Assembly (NCBI RefSeq): GCF_028682635.1
Contig: NZ_JANHLK010000014.1
Location: forward strand, 62,001 to 126,000
Length of the DNA stretch: 64,000 nucleotides
Reading direction: 5' to 3'
Origin: Pseudomonas putida
GTDB lineage: Bacteria > Pseudomonadota > Gammaproteobacteria > Pseudomonadales > Pseudomonadaceae
The notes below the pieces were generated by a model. The model did not search any database. It had not been told where the DNA came from and saw only the letters and a program-made list of their open reading frames with translations. A program made the translations under genes and the position numbers. Each line of letters begins with the position of its first letter. Position 1 is the stretch's first letter. Of this stretch, positions 46,365 to 55,368 are shown one piece after another.

Positions 46365-47909
46365 TCACTCAAGCACCAGTGCAGTCCGGGGCACTGGAAT
46401 CGGGTTGCGCATCAGCAAGCCCACCACCAACGCACCAAACAATCCCGCCAACCCCGCGACCCAAAGCAAGAGACTGAAACCACCCACAAACGCTTCTCTC
46501 GCCAGCGGCTCGACCACCGACCGCGCAGCCTCCGGCACCAGACTCAACGCCGCCGCCATGTCACCGGCCACCACCCGCGAGGCAACCCCTTGGGTCTGTT
46601 CAAGCCATTGCCCACCCTGTGCCGCCAGGCCGTCGTGCAGCAATTGTTCGCTATGCCCCGAAAGAAACGCACCATACACACCAATCGCCAGCATCACCGC
46701 GCTGAAGCGCATCGTCGTACTCATGCCCGAGGCCATGCCGGTGCGTTCCCTAGGCACGCAGGCCATGATGTTTTTTTGCGTATCGCCATTGAGCAGTCCC
46801 GCGCCGGCACCCGTCACGGCAATGGCCAGGGCGAAGGGCAGGTAACCGCCGCTATTGACCGCCCAGGCGCTGAGCAAATTACCGCTGCCCACCAAGGTGA
46901 GTCCGATGGCCATCATGTTTGCCGGCGTCACACGTCCCGCCAGGCGTGCACCAATGCGCGGAAAGATCAGCATGGTCACGGCAAAAGGTAGCATGCCCAG
47001 CCCGGCGGAAATGGCGGTAAAACCTAGCCCATTCTGCAAGTAGAACGGCAGCATGGTCATCATCACCTGGGCACACGCGGCGTAGGAAAACATGCCGAGC
47101 AGCGCGCCGATGAAGCGCGGGTGACGGAACAGTTGCAGATCGATCATCGGCCGCTCTTGCAGGCGCTCGATCACCACGAACAACCCCAGCAACAGGGCGC
47201 CGCCCACGAGGCGGGTGTAGGTGACGGGGTTGTCCCAGCCGATCCGGTTGGCTTCGATCAAGCCCCAGATCAGGCACAACAGGCTGGCGCTGAAGGCCAG
47301 GCTGCCCCACGGATCGAGGCGCGCAGCCTGGGCATCGCGGGATTCCGGCACCGCGCGCCAGACCATAACCATCAGCACCATCCCCACAGGCAGGTTGAGA
47401 TAGAAGATCCAGCGCCAACCAATGTACTCGGTGATCAAGCCGCCCAGGGTCGGCGCCGCCGTCATCGCCACGCCCATGCAACCGCCCCAGAATGCCCAGG
47501 CCTTGGCCCGTTCGACTTCATCGTGGAAGGTGTGGCCGATGGAGGCGAGCGCTGAGGTCAACAGCAGCGCCGCACCGACGCCCTTGATGGCGCGGGCAAT
47601 GTCGAGAAACAGTGCATTCGGCGCTGCCCCACAGCCAATCGACGCAAGGATGAAAATGCCCAGCCCCCACATCAGCATTTTCTGCCGGCCAAAGCGATCG
47701 GCCAGGCTGCCAGCGGGCAGCAACAGCGCGGCGAAGGCCAGCATGTAGGCGCTGACCACCCATTCGATGTCGGCGAAATTCGCCCCCAGGTCCCGGGCGA
47801 TGCTGGGCAAGGTAACGGCGACGATGTTGGTGTCGAGCACGATCAGCGAGCATACCGCAGAGGCAGTGAGCAAGGTCAGGCGCGGGCTCACCTTGGGTTT
47901 GACGGACAT
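46365..47909 (-). CDS. MFS drug-efflux transporter of the DHA2 (14-TM) type
   Basis: This is a 514-aa membrane protein with about 14 hydrophobic helices. MFS motif A is LADRFGRQKMLM, motif C is GVAMTAAPTLGGLI, and DTNIVAVTLPSIARDLG at the start is typical of the EmrB/QacA family. It probably exports hydrophobic drugs or organic compounds by proton antiport across the inner membrane. It is divergent from the LysR regulator at 48013 (103-base gap), which most likely controls it. No membrane-fusion partner (EmrA) is present, so it may act alone. Confidence 0.92.
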   Translation of the reverse strand: MSVKPKVSPRLTLLTASAVCSLIVLDTNIVAVTLPSIARDLGANFADIEWVVSAYMLAFAALLLPAGSLADRFGRQKMLMWGLGIFILASIGCGAAPNALFLDIARAIKGVGAALLLTSALASIGHTFHDEVERAKAWAFWGGCMGVAMTAAPTLGGLITEYIGWRWIFYLNLPVGMVLMVMVWRAVPESRDAQAARLDPWGSLAFSASLLCLIWGLIEANRIGWDNPVTYTRLVGGALLLGLFVVIERLQERPMIDLQLFRHPRFIGALLGMFSYAACAQVMMTMLPFYLQNGLGFTAISAGLGMLPFAVTMLIFPRIGARLAGRVTPANMMAIGLTLVGSGNLLSAWAVNSGGYLPFALAIAVTGAGAGLLNGDTQKNIMACVPRERTGMASGMSTTMRFSAVMLAIGVYGAFLSGHSEQLLHDGLAAQGGQWLEQTQGVASRVVAGDMAAALSLVPEAARSVVEPLAREAFVGGFSLLLWVAGLAGLFGALVVGLLMRNPIPVPRTALVLE

Positions 47910-48012
47910 GGCCAGGGTTCTCTACTGTGAGGTTGAGTGCAGCTTATCGCTGGCTGACGCGGCCTTTGTTAGGCGCGCACCGTCACTTCATTACCTTTGA
48001 GCTAATGCATCG

Positions 48013-48879
48013 ATGGATATCCGTCATTTCCGCTATTTCCTCGCTGTTGCCCGGCAAGGCAACTTCACTCGCGCCGCCGAGCAACTCGGCATCGCACCGC
48101 CGACCTTGACTCGGCAGATCCAGGACATGGAAAACGAACTGGGCACGCGCCTGTTCGTGCGCCAGACCCGTGAAGTCAGCTTGACCGAAGCCGGCGCCGC
48201 ACTGTTGATCGAAGCCGAGGCGACGGTGCGGCAATTCGAATACGCCCAGCAAAACGCCCAACGTGCCGGGCGTGGCGATATCGGCCACATCGAACTGGGT
48301 TATGTCGCGTCGGCGGTGTATTCGGGGCTGCTGCAAAAACAGGTGCAGGGATTTGCCGCCGAGTACCCGGATGTCAGCCTCAATGTGCGGGAAAGCCCCA
48401 TGGCCAGCCTGGCGAACATGATCCTTGAAGGGCGCTTCGACCTGGGCTATATCCGTTGCCCGCTGGCCCTGCCCGAGGGCATCGAGGCTGTGCAGTTGAG
48501 CGACGAAGGCTTTGTGTTGGCGTTGCCGGTCGACTCGTGGCTGAACCGTTTGCCGGTGATCAATTCGGCGCATTTACAGAATGAAAACTTCATTCTCCCG
48601 GAACAGGTCGTGGGTACATTGCAAGTCGCTTCCCAAGGTCATTTCGTCCCGAAACTCGGTGCGCAGCCCGGTGGGCTGGTGGCGGTGATTGCCTTGGTTT
48701 CCCTGGAGCAGGGCGTGGCGGTGGTGCCGGAGTCGGTGGTCGGCCACGTCAGTTTGCCGAATGTGGTTTATCGCCAGATCAACGACTGCAAGGCATCGTC
48801 ATGGCTGGCGTTGATTCATCGGCGGTTCGAAAAGTCCCCTGCTGTGGTGCGGTACATCGAGCGAGTGAAGAATGGTTGA
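48013..48879 (+). CDS. LysR family regulator, divergent from the MFS pump
   Basis: This is a 288-aa protein with an N-terminal winged helix-turn-helix (MDIRHFRYFLAVARQGNFTR, EQLGIAPPTLTRQIQDME) and a LysR effector domain (about 90-285). Its divergent position against the DHA2 transporter is the classic LysR layout, so it probably activates that gene in response to a transported compound. The shared control region is the 103-base gap 47910-48012. The ligand is unknown. Confidence 0.93.
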   Translation: MDIRHFRYFLAVARQGNFTRAAEQLGIAPPTLTRQIQDMENELGTRLFVRQTREVSLTEAGAALLIEAEATVRQFEYAQQNAQRAGRGDIGHIELGYVASAVYSGLLQKQVQGFAAEYPDVSLNVRESPMASLANMILEGRFDLGYIRCPLALPEGIEAVQLSDEGFVLALPVDSWLNRLPVINSAHLQNENFILPEQVVGTLQVASQGHFVPKLGAQPGGLVAVIALVSLEQGVAVVPESVVGHVSLPNVVYRQINDCKASSWLALIHRRFEKSPAVVRYIERVKNG

Positions 48880-49184
48880 AAAGCATCGCCTCCAGAGCAA
48901 CACAACTCCAGGGTTGCTACAGATCTTGAAATAGTTTCCAGCTGTAGGAATTGTCTCTATCGCCTGTACGATTCAAGTCCTTTTTCCTTTTCAGGACTTG
49001 CATGAACACCCTTACGGAGCCCCCCAGTTATCCTTTCCCCTCGCGCCAACGCGCGGTCTTGATGTACGCGAAACATCCGGTCTTCTGGCGTCCCGATCTC
49101 CCTGTCATTGCACTTCCCCGGCCTCTGCGCCGTGCCTTGCCGTGCCCGGCATTCTGAATTCACTGAAGAGATCGAGACGTTTAA
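48880..49184. other. Leader region of the TerC gene
   Basis: An 8-bp hairpin (CAAGTCCT/AGGACTTG, 48974-49000) lies directly before an ATG at 49002. That ATG opens a 51-codon frame ending at 49157. The frame is Pro/Arg-rich and has no ribosome site, so I do not call it a gene. No known riboswitch type is recognised. Confidence 0.4.
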
Positions 49185-50744
49185 ATGGAATGGTTAGCTG
49201 ACCCCACCGCGTGGCTGGGCTTGTTGACGTTGATTGTGCTGGAGCTGGTGCTGGGCATCGACAATCTGGTGTTCATCGCGATCCTGGCGGATAAATTGCC
49301 ACCCGAACAGCGCGACCGCGCGCGAATCATCGGGCTGTCCCTGGCCTTGTTGATGCGCCTGGGCCTGCTGGCGAGTATTTCCTGGCTGGTGACCCTGACC
49401 CAGCCGCTGTTCGAGGTATTCGACAAGAGCTTCTCGGGGCGTGACCTGATCATGCTGTTCGGCGGTGTGTTCCTGTTGTTCAAGGCGACCATGGAGCTGC
49501 ATGAACGGCTCGAAGGCCATGTCGGCGAGCGCACGTCCAACACGACTTACGCGCTGTTCTGGCCCATCGTGGCGCAAATCGTGGTGCTCGATGCGGTGTT
49601 CTCCCTCGATGCGGTGATTACCGCAGTGGGCATGGTCGACGAGCTCGCTGTGATGATGATCGCGGTGATCATTTCCATTGGCCTGATGATCGTCGCCAGC
49701 AAGCCGTTGACCCGCTTCGTCAACGCGCATCCCACAGTGATCATGCTGTGCCTGGGCTTCCTGATGATGATCGGCTTTGCACTGACCGCCGAAGGCCTGG
49801 GCTTCCACATTCCAAAGGGTTATCTGTACGCGGCCATCGGTTTCTCGATCCTGATCGAAGTGTTCAACCAGATCGCCCGGGCACGCCGCAAGCGCTCGAT
49901 GCAGGGCTTGCGACCGATGCGTGAGCGTACCGCCCATGCGGTGATGCGCTTGCTCGGCGGGCGCAAGTTGGCGGTGGAAGAGGTTGGTGAAGACATTGCC
50001 GACATGCTGGATAACGGTGAGGCCCCGGGCGAACAGCTGTTCGATCGTCGTGAGCGGGTGATGATCAGTGGTGTCCTGCAACTGGCCGAGCGGCCGATCC
50101 GCAGCTTGATGACCGTACGCGCCGACGTCGATCACATCGACCTGGCTGAAGACGCCGAGGCGATTCGTACAAGGCTGATGCATTCGTCCTACTCGCGGCT
50201 GCCGCTGATTCGCGACGGCGCGGTGGATGAGCCACTGGGCTTCGTACACAAGAAGGAGCTGTTGAAGGAATACCTGGGCGGCAACCAGCCCGATCTTGCA
50301 CACCTGGCGCGCCAGACCATCAACCTGCTGGACAGCTATTCGATCCTCAATGCCCTGGAACAGATGCGCAAGGCCTCGACCCACATCGCGTTCGTGGTCA
50401 ATGAGTTCGGTGACTTCGTCGGCGTGTTGACCATGACCGACATTCTTGAATCGATAGCCGGTGAGCTGCCCGACGCCAGCGAAATCGAAGGCCCGGACGT
50501 GGTCGAGGAGAAGGGCGGTTTCGTGGTCAGCGGCGCATTGAACCTGGCGCGGGTGCATCAGCGGACCGGGTTTGCGGCACAACCGACCGACGACTATCAA
50601 ACCCTGGCCGGTTTGGTGGTGAGCCTGCTGGATCGGCTGCCGATGATCGGGGATAGCCACGAGTGGGAAGGTTGGCGGTTGACCGTCATGTCGGTTGAAG
50701 AGCGGCGGGTGACGCGGGTATCTCTGGTGCGTTTGGGCGGTTGA
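49185..50744 (+). CDS. TerC-CBS-CorC membrane protein
   Basis: This is a 519-aa three-part protein. Residues 1-240 form a TerC integral membrane domain with about seven helices and the acidic motifs ELVLGIDNLVF and DAVFSLDAVITAVGM. A pair of CBS domains follows (about 300-420, IRSLMTVRADVDHIDLAEDA, STHIAFVVNEFGDFVGVLTM), then a CorC_HlyC domain (about 430-517). It resembles Escherichia coli YegH/YoaE. TerC proteins are linked to metal (especially manganese) export; the substrate here is not certain. It appears monocistronic. Confidence 0.92.
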   Translation: MEWLADPTAWLGLLTLIVLELVLGIDNLVFIAILADKLPPEQRDRARIIGLSLALLMRLGLLASISWLVTLTQPLFEVFDKSFSGRDLIMLFGGVFLLFKATMELHERLEGHVGERTSNTTYALFWPIVAQIVVLDAVFSLDAVITAVGMVDELAVMMIAVIISIGLMIVASKPLTRFVNAHPTVIMLCLGFLMMIGFALTAEGLGFHIPKGYLYAAIGFSILIEVFNQIARARRKRSMQGLRPMRERTAHAVMRLLGGRKLAVEEVGEDIADMLDNGEAPGEQLFDRRERVMISGVLQLAERPIRSLMTVRADVDHIDLAEDAEAIRTRLMHSSYSRLPLIRDGAVDEPLGFVHKKELLKEYLGGNQPDLAHLARQTINLLDSYSILNALEQMRKASTHIAFVVNEFGDFVGVLTMTDILESIAGELPDASEIEGPDVVEEKGGFVVSGALNLARVHQRTGFAAQPTDDYQTLAGLVVSLLDRLPMIGDSHEWEGWRLTVMSVEERRVTRVSLVRLGG

Positions 50745-50950
50745 TTCATTGCCGGGCCTTGTGTGGATCGAGTGCCGCGTTCTGGAGAATTTTCCTACAG
50801 AAGTTCAGACACTCCCTCACCTGACTTCAGGACTTGCCCCATAGGACTCTCGGAAACTGAGAAGCGCACAAAGTGCTAACTTTTGCACGTTCTCAACAAT
50901 CGATATTAAGGGGTCTTATGGCAAAAGTAGTGAGGTCAGATTTGCTTGCG

Positions 50951-50980
50951 AGTGCTATTTTTAGCACTTCTAATAGCACT
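50951..50980. promoter_or_regulatory. Likely autoregulatory operator of the toxin-antitoxin operon
   Basis: AGTGCTA and its complement TAGCACT form a 7-bp inverted repeat with a 4-base spacer (50951-50968), and a third TAGCACT follows at 50974-50980. A further AGTGCTA lies at 50872-50878. The cluster ends 15 bases before the antitoxin start. Confidence 0.6.
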
Positions 50981-50995
50981 CTAAGGAACACTTTC

Positions 50996-51244
50996 ATGCC
51001 GCATATCGTGCTTTCGCATGTAGTAGCGAGTATCTCGGAGCTCAAGAAAAACCCGATGGGTACAGTCGCAGCCGGTGGAGGGTCGTCCGTCGCGATCCTC
51101 AACCGCAACGAGCCCGCGTTCTATTGCGTCCCGGCCAAAGAATACGAGGCGATGATGAACCGGTTAGAAGATCTGGAGTTGGTTGCCCTTTGTAGAGAGC
51201 GAGAAAACGATCCGACGATAAAGGTTTCGATTGATGACCTATGA
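50996..51244 (+). CDS. Antitoxin of the RelB/YefM (Phd) type
   Basis: This 82-aa protein has a Phd/YefM-like N-terminal DNA-binding half (VASISELKKNPMGTVAAGG, SSVAILNRNEPAFYCVPAKE) and an acidic C-terminal tail (ENDPTIKVSIDDL) that would wrap the toxin. The start at 50996 follows AAGGA; the frame is open to 50873, but that part crosses the operator. The stop overlaps the toxin start by 11 bases. It should neutralise the downstream RelE-type RNase and repress the operon. Confidence 0.9.
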   Translation: MPHIVLSHVVASISELKKNPMGTVAAGGGSSVAILNRNEPAFYCVPAKEYEAMMNRLEDLELVALCRERENDPTIKVSIDDL

Positions 51245-51515
51245 GTTGGAGTTTTCCGAAAAGGCCTGGAAGGAGTGGAGGAAGCTGGGGGTAAATCTTC
51301 GAGAGCAGTTCAAAAAGAAGCTTCAAGAGCGACTGGTCAATCCACACGTACCGGCGGACCGTCTGAGCGGTCTAGGAAACGCGTACAAGATCAAGCTACG
51401 CAGTGCCGGATATCGATTGGTTTATCGGGTCGTGGATGAAGTGCTGGTGGTGACTGTCATTGCGATCGGAAAAAGAGAGCGGGGTGATGTGTATAAAGAC
51501 GCTGGCACCCGCTAA
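51234..51515 (+). CDS. RelE/ParE-family toxin
   Basis: This 93-aa basic protein has the RelE fold signature (YELEFSEKAWKEWRKL, LSGLGNAYKIKLRSAGYRLV, VVTVIAIGKRERGDVY). The basic residues and the C-terminal Arg/Lys-Tyr are those used by RelE to cut mRNA on the ribosome. It starts at ATG 51234 inside the end of the antitoxin gene, giving coupled translation. Whether it is RelE- or ParE-acting cannot be told from sequence alone; the pattern favours RelE. Confidence 0.92.
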   Translation: MTYELEFSEKAWKEWRKLGVNLREQFKKKLQERLVNPHVPADRLSGLGNAYKIKLRSAGYRLVYRVVDEVLVVTVIAIGKRERGDVYKDAGTR

Positions 51516-51738
51516 GTAATCGCTGCGTGACTGCTCGTTTCACAAGCAAGGGCGCACTAGTTGTGAACCTGCTACCCGCCCCCCGTAGCCAACGGTAGCG
51601 CTTCTAAAATCGTCCCTTTCGCTGAGTTGTTTCCCGGTTTTCACGCATCCACCTGATTCAAAACACTTTTCATTCCCCCTACATCTCGTCCACAACCTGT
51701 GGCACACTTTCTGCTGTCTATTCCGTTGTTACATACCG

Positions 51739-51758
51739 TATTCCGGTATAGCGGAATA
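51739..51758. promoter_or_regulatory. Palindromic operator upstream of the ABC importer
   Basis: TATTCCG-N6-CGGAATA is a perfect 7-bp inverted repeat 23 bases before the start of the substrate-binding protein gene. Its layout suits an IclR-type regulator such as the one encoded at 55369. Confidence 0.6.
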
Positions 51759-51781
51759 AACATCACCCTGGAGTGCTTGCC

Positions 51782-52630
51782 ATGCATCGCCGACCTTCCT
51801 TGTTCAAAGCGTGTGTTCTTCTTTTTGCAGCGTCTGCTGCAGTCGTGGGCGTGGCCCAGGCGGCGGACGGCAAGCTCGACAGTGTTCTTGCCCGCGGCAA
51901 GCTGATCGTGGGCACCGGCAGTACCAACGCGCCTTGGCATTTCCAGGGGGCGGATGGCAAGTTGCAGGGCTTTGATATCGATATTGCGCGCATGGTCGCC
52001 AAAGGCCTGTTCAACGACCCGAGCAAGGTCGAGTTCGTGGTGCAGTCGTCCGATGCGCGGATCCCCAACCTGCTGACCGACAAGGTCGACATGAGCTGCC
52101 AGTTCATCACCGTGACCGCCAGCCGTGCCCAGCAGGTGGCCTTCACGCTGCCGTACTACCGTGAAGGCGTCGGCCTGCTGTTGCCGGCCAACAGCAAGTA
52201 CAAGGAAATCGACGACATGCGAGCCGCGGGGGACAGCGTTACCGTGGCGGTGCTGCAAAACGTCTACGCCGAAGAGCTGGTGCACCAGGCACTGCCCAAG
52301 GCCAAGGTCGATCAGTACGACAGCGTCGACCTGATGTACCAGGCGGTGAACTCCGGCCGTGCCGATGCGGCGGCCACCGACCAGTCTTCGGTGAAGTACC
52401 TGATGGTGCAGAACGCTGGCCGCTACCGGAGCCCGGCTTATGCCTGGAGCCCGCAAACCTATGCCTGCGCGGTCAAGCGCGGCGATCAGGACTGGCTGAA
52501 CTTCGTCAATACCACCCTGCATGAAGCCATGACCGGCGTTGAGTTCCCGACCTACGCGGCGTCGTTCAAGCAGTGGTTCGGTGTCGACCTGCCGACGCCA
52601 GCCATCGGTTTTCCCGCCGAATTCAAATGA
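51782..52630 (+). CDS. ABC importer substrate-binding protein (polar amino-acid type)
   Basis: This 282-aa periplasmic protein has a Sec signal (cleavage near AQA/ADG, residue 28) and the SBP_bac_3 fold (KLIVGTGSTNAPWHFQGADG, LQGFDIDIARMVAKGLF, VDMSCQFITVTASRAQQVAF). It is the receptor of the four-gene importer that follows. The adjacent dehydratase and 2-keto-3-deoxygluconate kinase suggest an amino sugar acid or amino sugar (glucosaminate/glucosamine) as ligand; this is inference. The start at 51782 is chosen after GGAG; GTG 51773 is an alternative. Confidence 0.93.
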   Translation: MHRRPSLFKACVLLFAASAAVVGVAQAADGKLDSVLARGKLIVGTGSTNAPWHFQGADGKLQGFDIDIARMVAKGLFNDPSKVEFVVQSSDARIPNLLTDKVDMSCQFITVTASRAQQVAFTLPYYREGVGLLLPANSKYKEIDDMRAAGDSVTVAVLQNVYAEELVHQALPKAKVDQYDSVDLMYQAVNSGRADAAATDQSSVKYLMVQNAGRYRSPAYAWSPQTYACAVKRGDQDWLNFVNTTLHEAMTGVEFPTYAASFKQWFGVDLPTPAIGFPAEFK

Positions 52631-52677
52631 TCCCGTGAGGGCGGGGCGTTCGCGCCCCGCTCAAGGTACTGCCGACC

Positions 52678-53340
52678 ATGAATTATCAGTTGAACTTTGC
52701 CGCCGTATGGCGCGATTTCGACAGCTTGCTGGCGGGGCTCGGCCTGGGCCTTGAACTGGCGCTGATGTCGATCGCCATTGGCTGCGTGATCGGCCTGCTG
52801 ATGGCGTTTGCCTTGCTGTCGAAGCATCGCGCGTTGCGGGTGCTGGCTTCGGTGTATGTCACGGTGATCCGTAACACGCCGATCCTGGTGTTGATCCTGT
52901 TGATCTACTTCGCCTTGCCGAGCCTGGGGATTCGCCTGGACAAGATTCCGTCGTTCATCATCACCCTGTCGCTGTACGCCGGGGCCTATCTGACCGAAGT
53001 GTTCCGCGGCGGTCTGCTGAGCATTCCCAAGGGCCAGCGCGAAGCCGGCCTGGCCATCGGCCTGGGCGAATGGCAGGTCAAGGCCTACGTCACCGTGCCG
53101 GTGATGCTGCGCAATGTGTTGCCGGCGCTGTCGAACAACTTCATTTCGCTGTTCAAGGACACCTCGCTGGCGGCCGCGATCGCCGTGCCGGAGCTGACTT
53201 ATTACGCGCGCAAGATCAATGTCGAGAGCTACCGGGTGATTGAAACCTGGCTGGTGACCACGGCGCTTTATGTGGCGGCCTGCTACCTCATTGCCATGAT
53301 GCTGCGCTACCTCGAGCAGCGCCTGGCGATCCGCCGATAG
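52678..53340 (+). CDS. ABC importer permease 1 (HisM type)
   Basis: This 220-aa permease has about five membrane helices and the cytoplasmic EAA-type loop GQREAGLAIGLGEWQVKAYV used to contact the ATPase. VIRNTPILVLILLIYFALP is the usual HisQM signature. It forms a heterodimer with permease 2. It lies 47 bases after the substrate-binding protein gene and 10 bases before the second permease gene. Confidence 0.94.
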   Translation: MNYQLNFAAVWRDFDSLLAGLGLGLELALMSIAIGCVIGLLMAFALLSKHRALRVLASVYVTVIRNTPILVLILLIYFALPSLGIRLDKIPSFIITLSLYAGAYLTEVFRGGLLSIPKGQREAGLAIGLGEWQVKAYVTVPVMLRNVLPALSNNFISLFKDTSLAAAIAVPELTYYARKINVESYRVIETWLVTTALYVAACYLIAMMLRYLEQRLAIRR

Positions 53341-53350
53341 GAGGCCCCCC

Positions 53351-54013
53351 ATGTACGAATCTCCCAGTTGGTTGCATGAGTTATGGGTCGCGCGTGAGCC
53401 GCTCTGGCAAGGCTTCCTGACCAGCGTGCAGGTGTCTGCGCTGGCGATTTTGCTGGGCACGCTGCTCGGCGTGTTCGCTGGCCTGGTGCTGACCTACGGC
53501 AAGTTCTGGATGCGCGCACCGTTTCGTTTTTACGTTGATGTGATTCGCGGTACGCCGGTGTTCGTGCTGGTGCTGGCCTGTTTCTACATGGCGCCGGCAC
53601 TGGGCTGGCAGATCAGCGCGTTCCAGGCCGGAGCGTTGGGGCTGACGCTGTTTTGCGGCTCACACGTCGCCGAAATCGTGCGCGGTGCGTTGCAGGCCTT
53701 GCCGCGCGGGCAGATGGAGGCGAGCCAGGCCATCGGCCTGACGTTTTACCAGGCCCTCGGCTACGTGCTGTTGCCCCAGGCGATGCGGCAGATCCTGCCG
53801 ACCTGGGTCAACTCGTCCACCGAGATCGTCAAGGCGTCGACGTTGTTGTCGGTGATCGGCGTGGCCGAGCTGCTGCTCAGCACCCAGCAGATCATCGCCC
53901 GGAATTTCATGACCCTGGAGTTCTACCTGTTCGCCGGATTCCTGTTCTTCGTCATCAACTACGGCATCGAGTTACTCGGCCGGCACATTGAAAAGCGGGT
54001 GGCCTTGCCATGA
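53351..54013 (+). CDS. ABC importer permease 2 (HisQ type)
   Basis: This 220-aa permease has about five membrane helices, the signature DVIRGTPVFVLVLACFYMAP and the EAA loop PRGQMEASQAIGLTFYQALG. It pairs with permease 1. AGGAGG lies before the ATG. The stop overlaps the ATPase gene by 4 bases. Confidence 0.94.
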   Translation: MYESPSWLHELWVAREPLWQGFLTSVQVSALAILLGTLLGVFAGLVLTYGKFWMRAPFRFYVDVIRGTPVFVLVLACFYMAPALGWQISAFQAGALGLTLFCGSHVAEIVRGALQALPRGQMEASQAIGLTFYQALGYVLLPQAMRQILPTWVNSSTEIVKASTLLSVIGVAELLLSTQQIIARNFMTLEFYLFAGFLFFVINYGIELLGRHIEKRVALP

Positions 54014-54804
54014 CTCAGACTCAAACCCACGCACAACACGGCCAGCCGCTGCTGGACATCCGCGGCCTGCACAAGCGTTACGACCAGCTCGAAGTGCTCA
54101 AGGGCGTCGACCTGAGCATGCAGCGCGGCAACGTGGTGACGCTGATCGGTTCCAGCGGTTCGGGCAAGACCACGCTGTTGCGCTGCGTGAACATGCTCGA
54201 AGAATTCCAGGGCGGGCAGATCCTGCTCGACGGCGAATCCATCGGCTATGACGAAGTCAACGGCAAGCGCATCCGCCACCCGGAGAAGGTCATCGCCCGG
54301 CATCGGGCCATGACCGGCATGGCATTCCAGCAATTCAACCTGTTCCCGCACCTGACCGCGCTGCAGAACGTCACCCTGGGTCTGCTCAAGGTCAAGAAGC
54401 TGCACAAGGACGAAGCGGTGGCCCTGGCGGAAAAATGGCTGGAGCGGGTCGGCCTGCTGGAGCGCCGCGATCATTTTCCCGGGCAGTTGTCCGGCGGTCA
54501 GCAGCAGCGCGTGGCGATTGCCCGGGCGATTGCGATGAACCCGAGCCTGATGCTGTTCGACGAAGTCACCTCGGCGCTGGACCCTGAACTGGTGGGCGAA
54601 GTGCTCAGCGTGATCAAGGGCCTGGCCGAAGACGGCATGACCATGCTGCTGGTGACCCACGAAATGCGCTTCGCCTTCGAGGTCTCGGACAAGATCGTCT
54701 TCATGAACCAGGGGCGTATCGAGGAGCAGGGGTCGCCCAAGGATCTGTTCGAACGCCCGCAGTCACCGCGTCTGGCTGAATTTCTCAAAAGCACGCGGTT
54801 TTAA
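54010..54804 (+). CDS. ABC importer ATPase
   Basis: This 264-aa ABC ATPase of the polar amino acid class has Walker A GSSGSGKTTLLR, Q-loop MAFQQFNLFPHL, signature LSGGQQQRVAIARAI, Walker B LMLFDEVTSALDPE and switch His in LVTHEMRFAF. It drives the importer from the cytoplasmic face. The start overlaps the permease stop (ATGA). RidA follows after 30 bases, probably in the same operon. Confidence 0.96.
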   Translation: MTQTQTHAQHGQPLLDIRGLHKRYDQLEVLKGVDLSMQRGNVVTLIGSSGSGKTTLLRCVNMLEEFQGGQILLDGESIGYDEVNGKRIRHPEKVIARHRAMTGMAFQQFNLFPHLTALQNVTLGLLKVKKLHKDEAVALAEKWLERVGLLERRDHFPGQLSGGQQQRVAIARAIAMNPSLMLFDEVTSALDPELVGEVLSVIKGLAEDGMTMLLVTHEMRFAFEVSDKIVFMNQGRIEEQGSPKDLFERPQSPRLAEFLKSTRF

Positions 54805-54834
54805 ACACTCGATTTTCAATCAGGAGAAACACCC

Positions 54835-55224
54835 ATGAGCATTACTCGTTACGGCACCGGCAGCACCGCCGCGGGCGGCCAGCCTCGCCCTTTCGCCCGC
54901 GCCGTTGAAGCCGATGGCTGGCTGCACGTTTCCGGGCAGGTGCCGGCGGTGGACGGCGAGATCATCACTGGCGGCATTGTCGAGCAGACCCACCAGACCA
55001 TGAAGAACCTGGTCGCGATTCTCCAGGAGGCCGGTTACGGCCTGGAAGATGTGGTGCGTGTTGGCGTATGGCTGGAGGATCCGCGGGATTTCACCAGTTT
55101 CAACAAGGTCTTCGGCGAGTACTTCAAGCCTGAACATGCTCCGGCGCGGGCCTGTGTGCAGGCGAACATGATGGTTGACTGCAAGGTCGAGATCGACTGC
55201 ATCGCGTACAAGAAAAAGGCCTGA
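54835..55224 (+). CDS. RidA family enamine/imine deaminase
   Basis: This is a 129-aa RidA (YjgF/YER057c) protein with the usual core (GWLHVSGQVPAVDGEIITGG, TMKNLVAILQEAGYGLEDVV) and a C-terminal RACVQANMMVDCKVEID strand carrying the conserved Arg. RidA hydrolyses reactive enamine/imine intermediates released by PLP dehydratases. That fits the PLP dehydratase gene two genes downstream. AGGAGA precedes the ATG. Confidence 0.94.
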   Translation: MSITRYGTGSTAAGGQPRPFARAVEADGWLHVSGQVPAVDGEIITGGIVEQTHQTMKNLVAILQEAGYGLEDVVRVGVWLEDPRDFTSFNKVFGEYFKPEHAPARACVQANMMVDCKVEIDCIAYKKKA

Positions 55225-55237
55225 ACCGAGGTGGCTT

Positions 55238-55304
55238 CATCGCCAGCAGGCTGGCTCCCACATTTGGAATGCGTTTCCCTGTGGGAGCTAGCCTGCTGGC
55301 GATG
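55238..55304. repeat. REP pair, family B (inverted)
   Basis: Two inverted copies of the GCCAGCAGGCTGGCTCCCACA element have a loop of about 18 bases. The pair lies between ridA and the IclR gene. Confidence 0.9.
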
Positions 55305-55368
55305 GCGGCCTAACAGTCGCCACCGCACTCTCGGTAAACTCCCGGGATTTTGAAGGGGAACCACTGAC

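Noticed and set aside
49002..49157. 51-aa leader peptide gene before the TerC gene
   Set aside because: No Shine-Dalgarno sequence, Pro/Arg-rich composition of random GC-rich sequence, no family recognised. Kept only as a leader-region observation.
50873..50995. N-terminal extension of the antitoxin from 50873
   Set aside because: It would run through the AGTGCTA operator. The ATG at 50996 has AAGGA at proper spacing and gives the normal family length.
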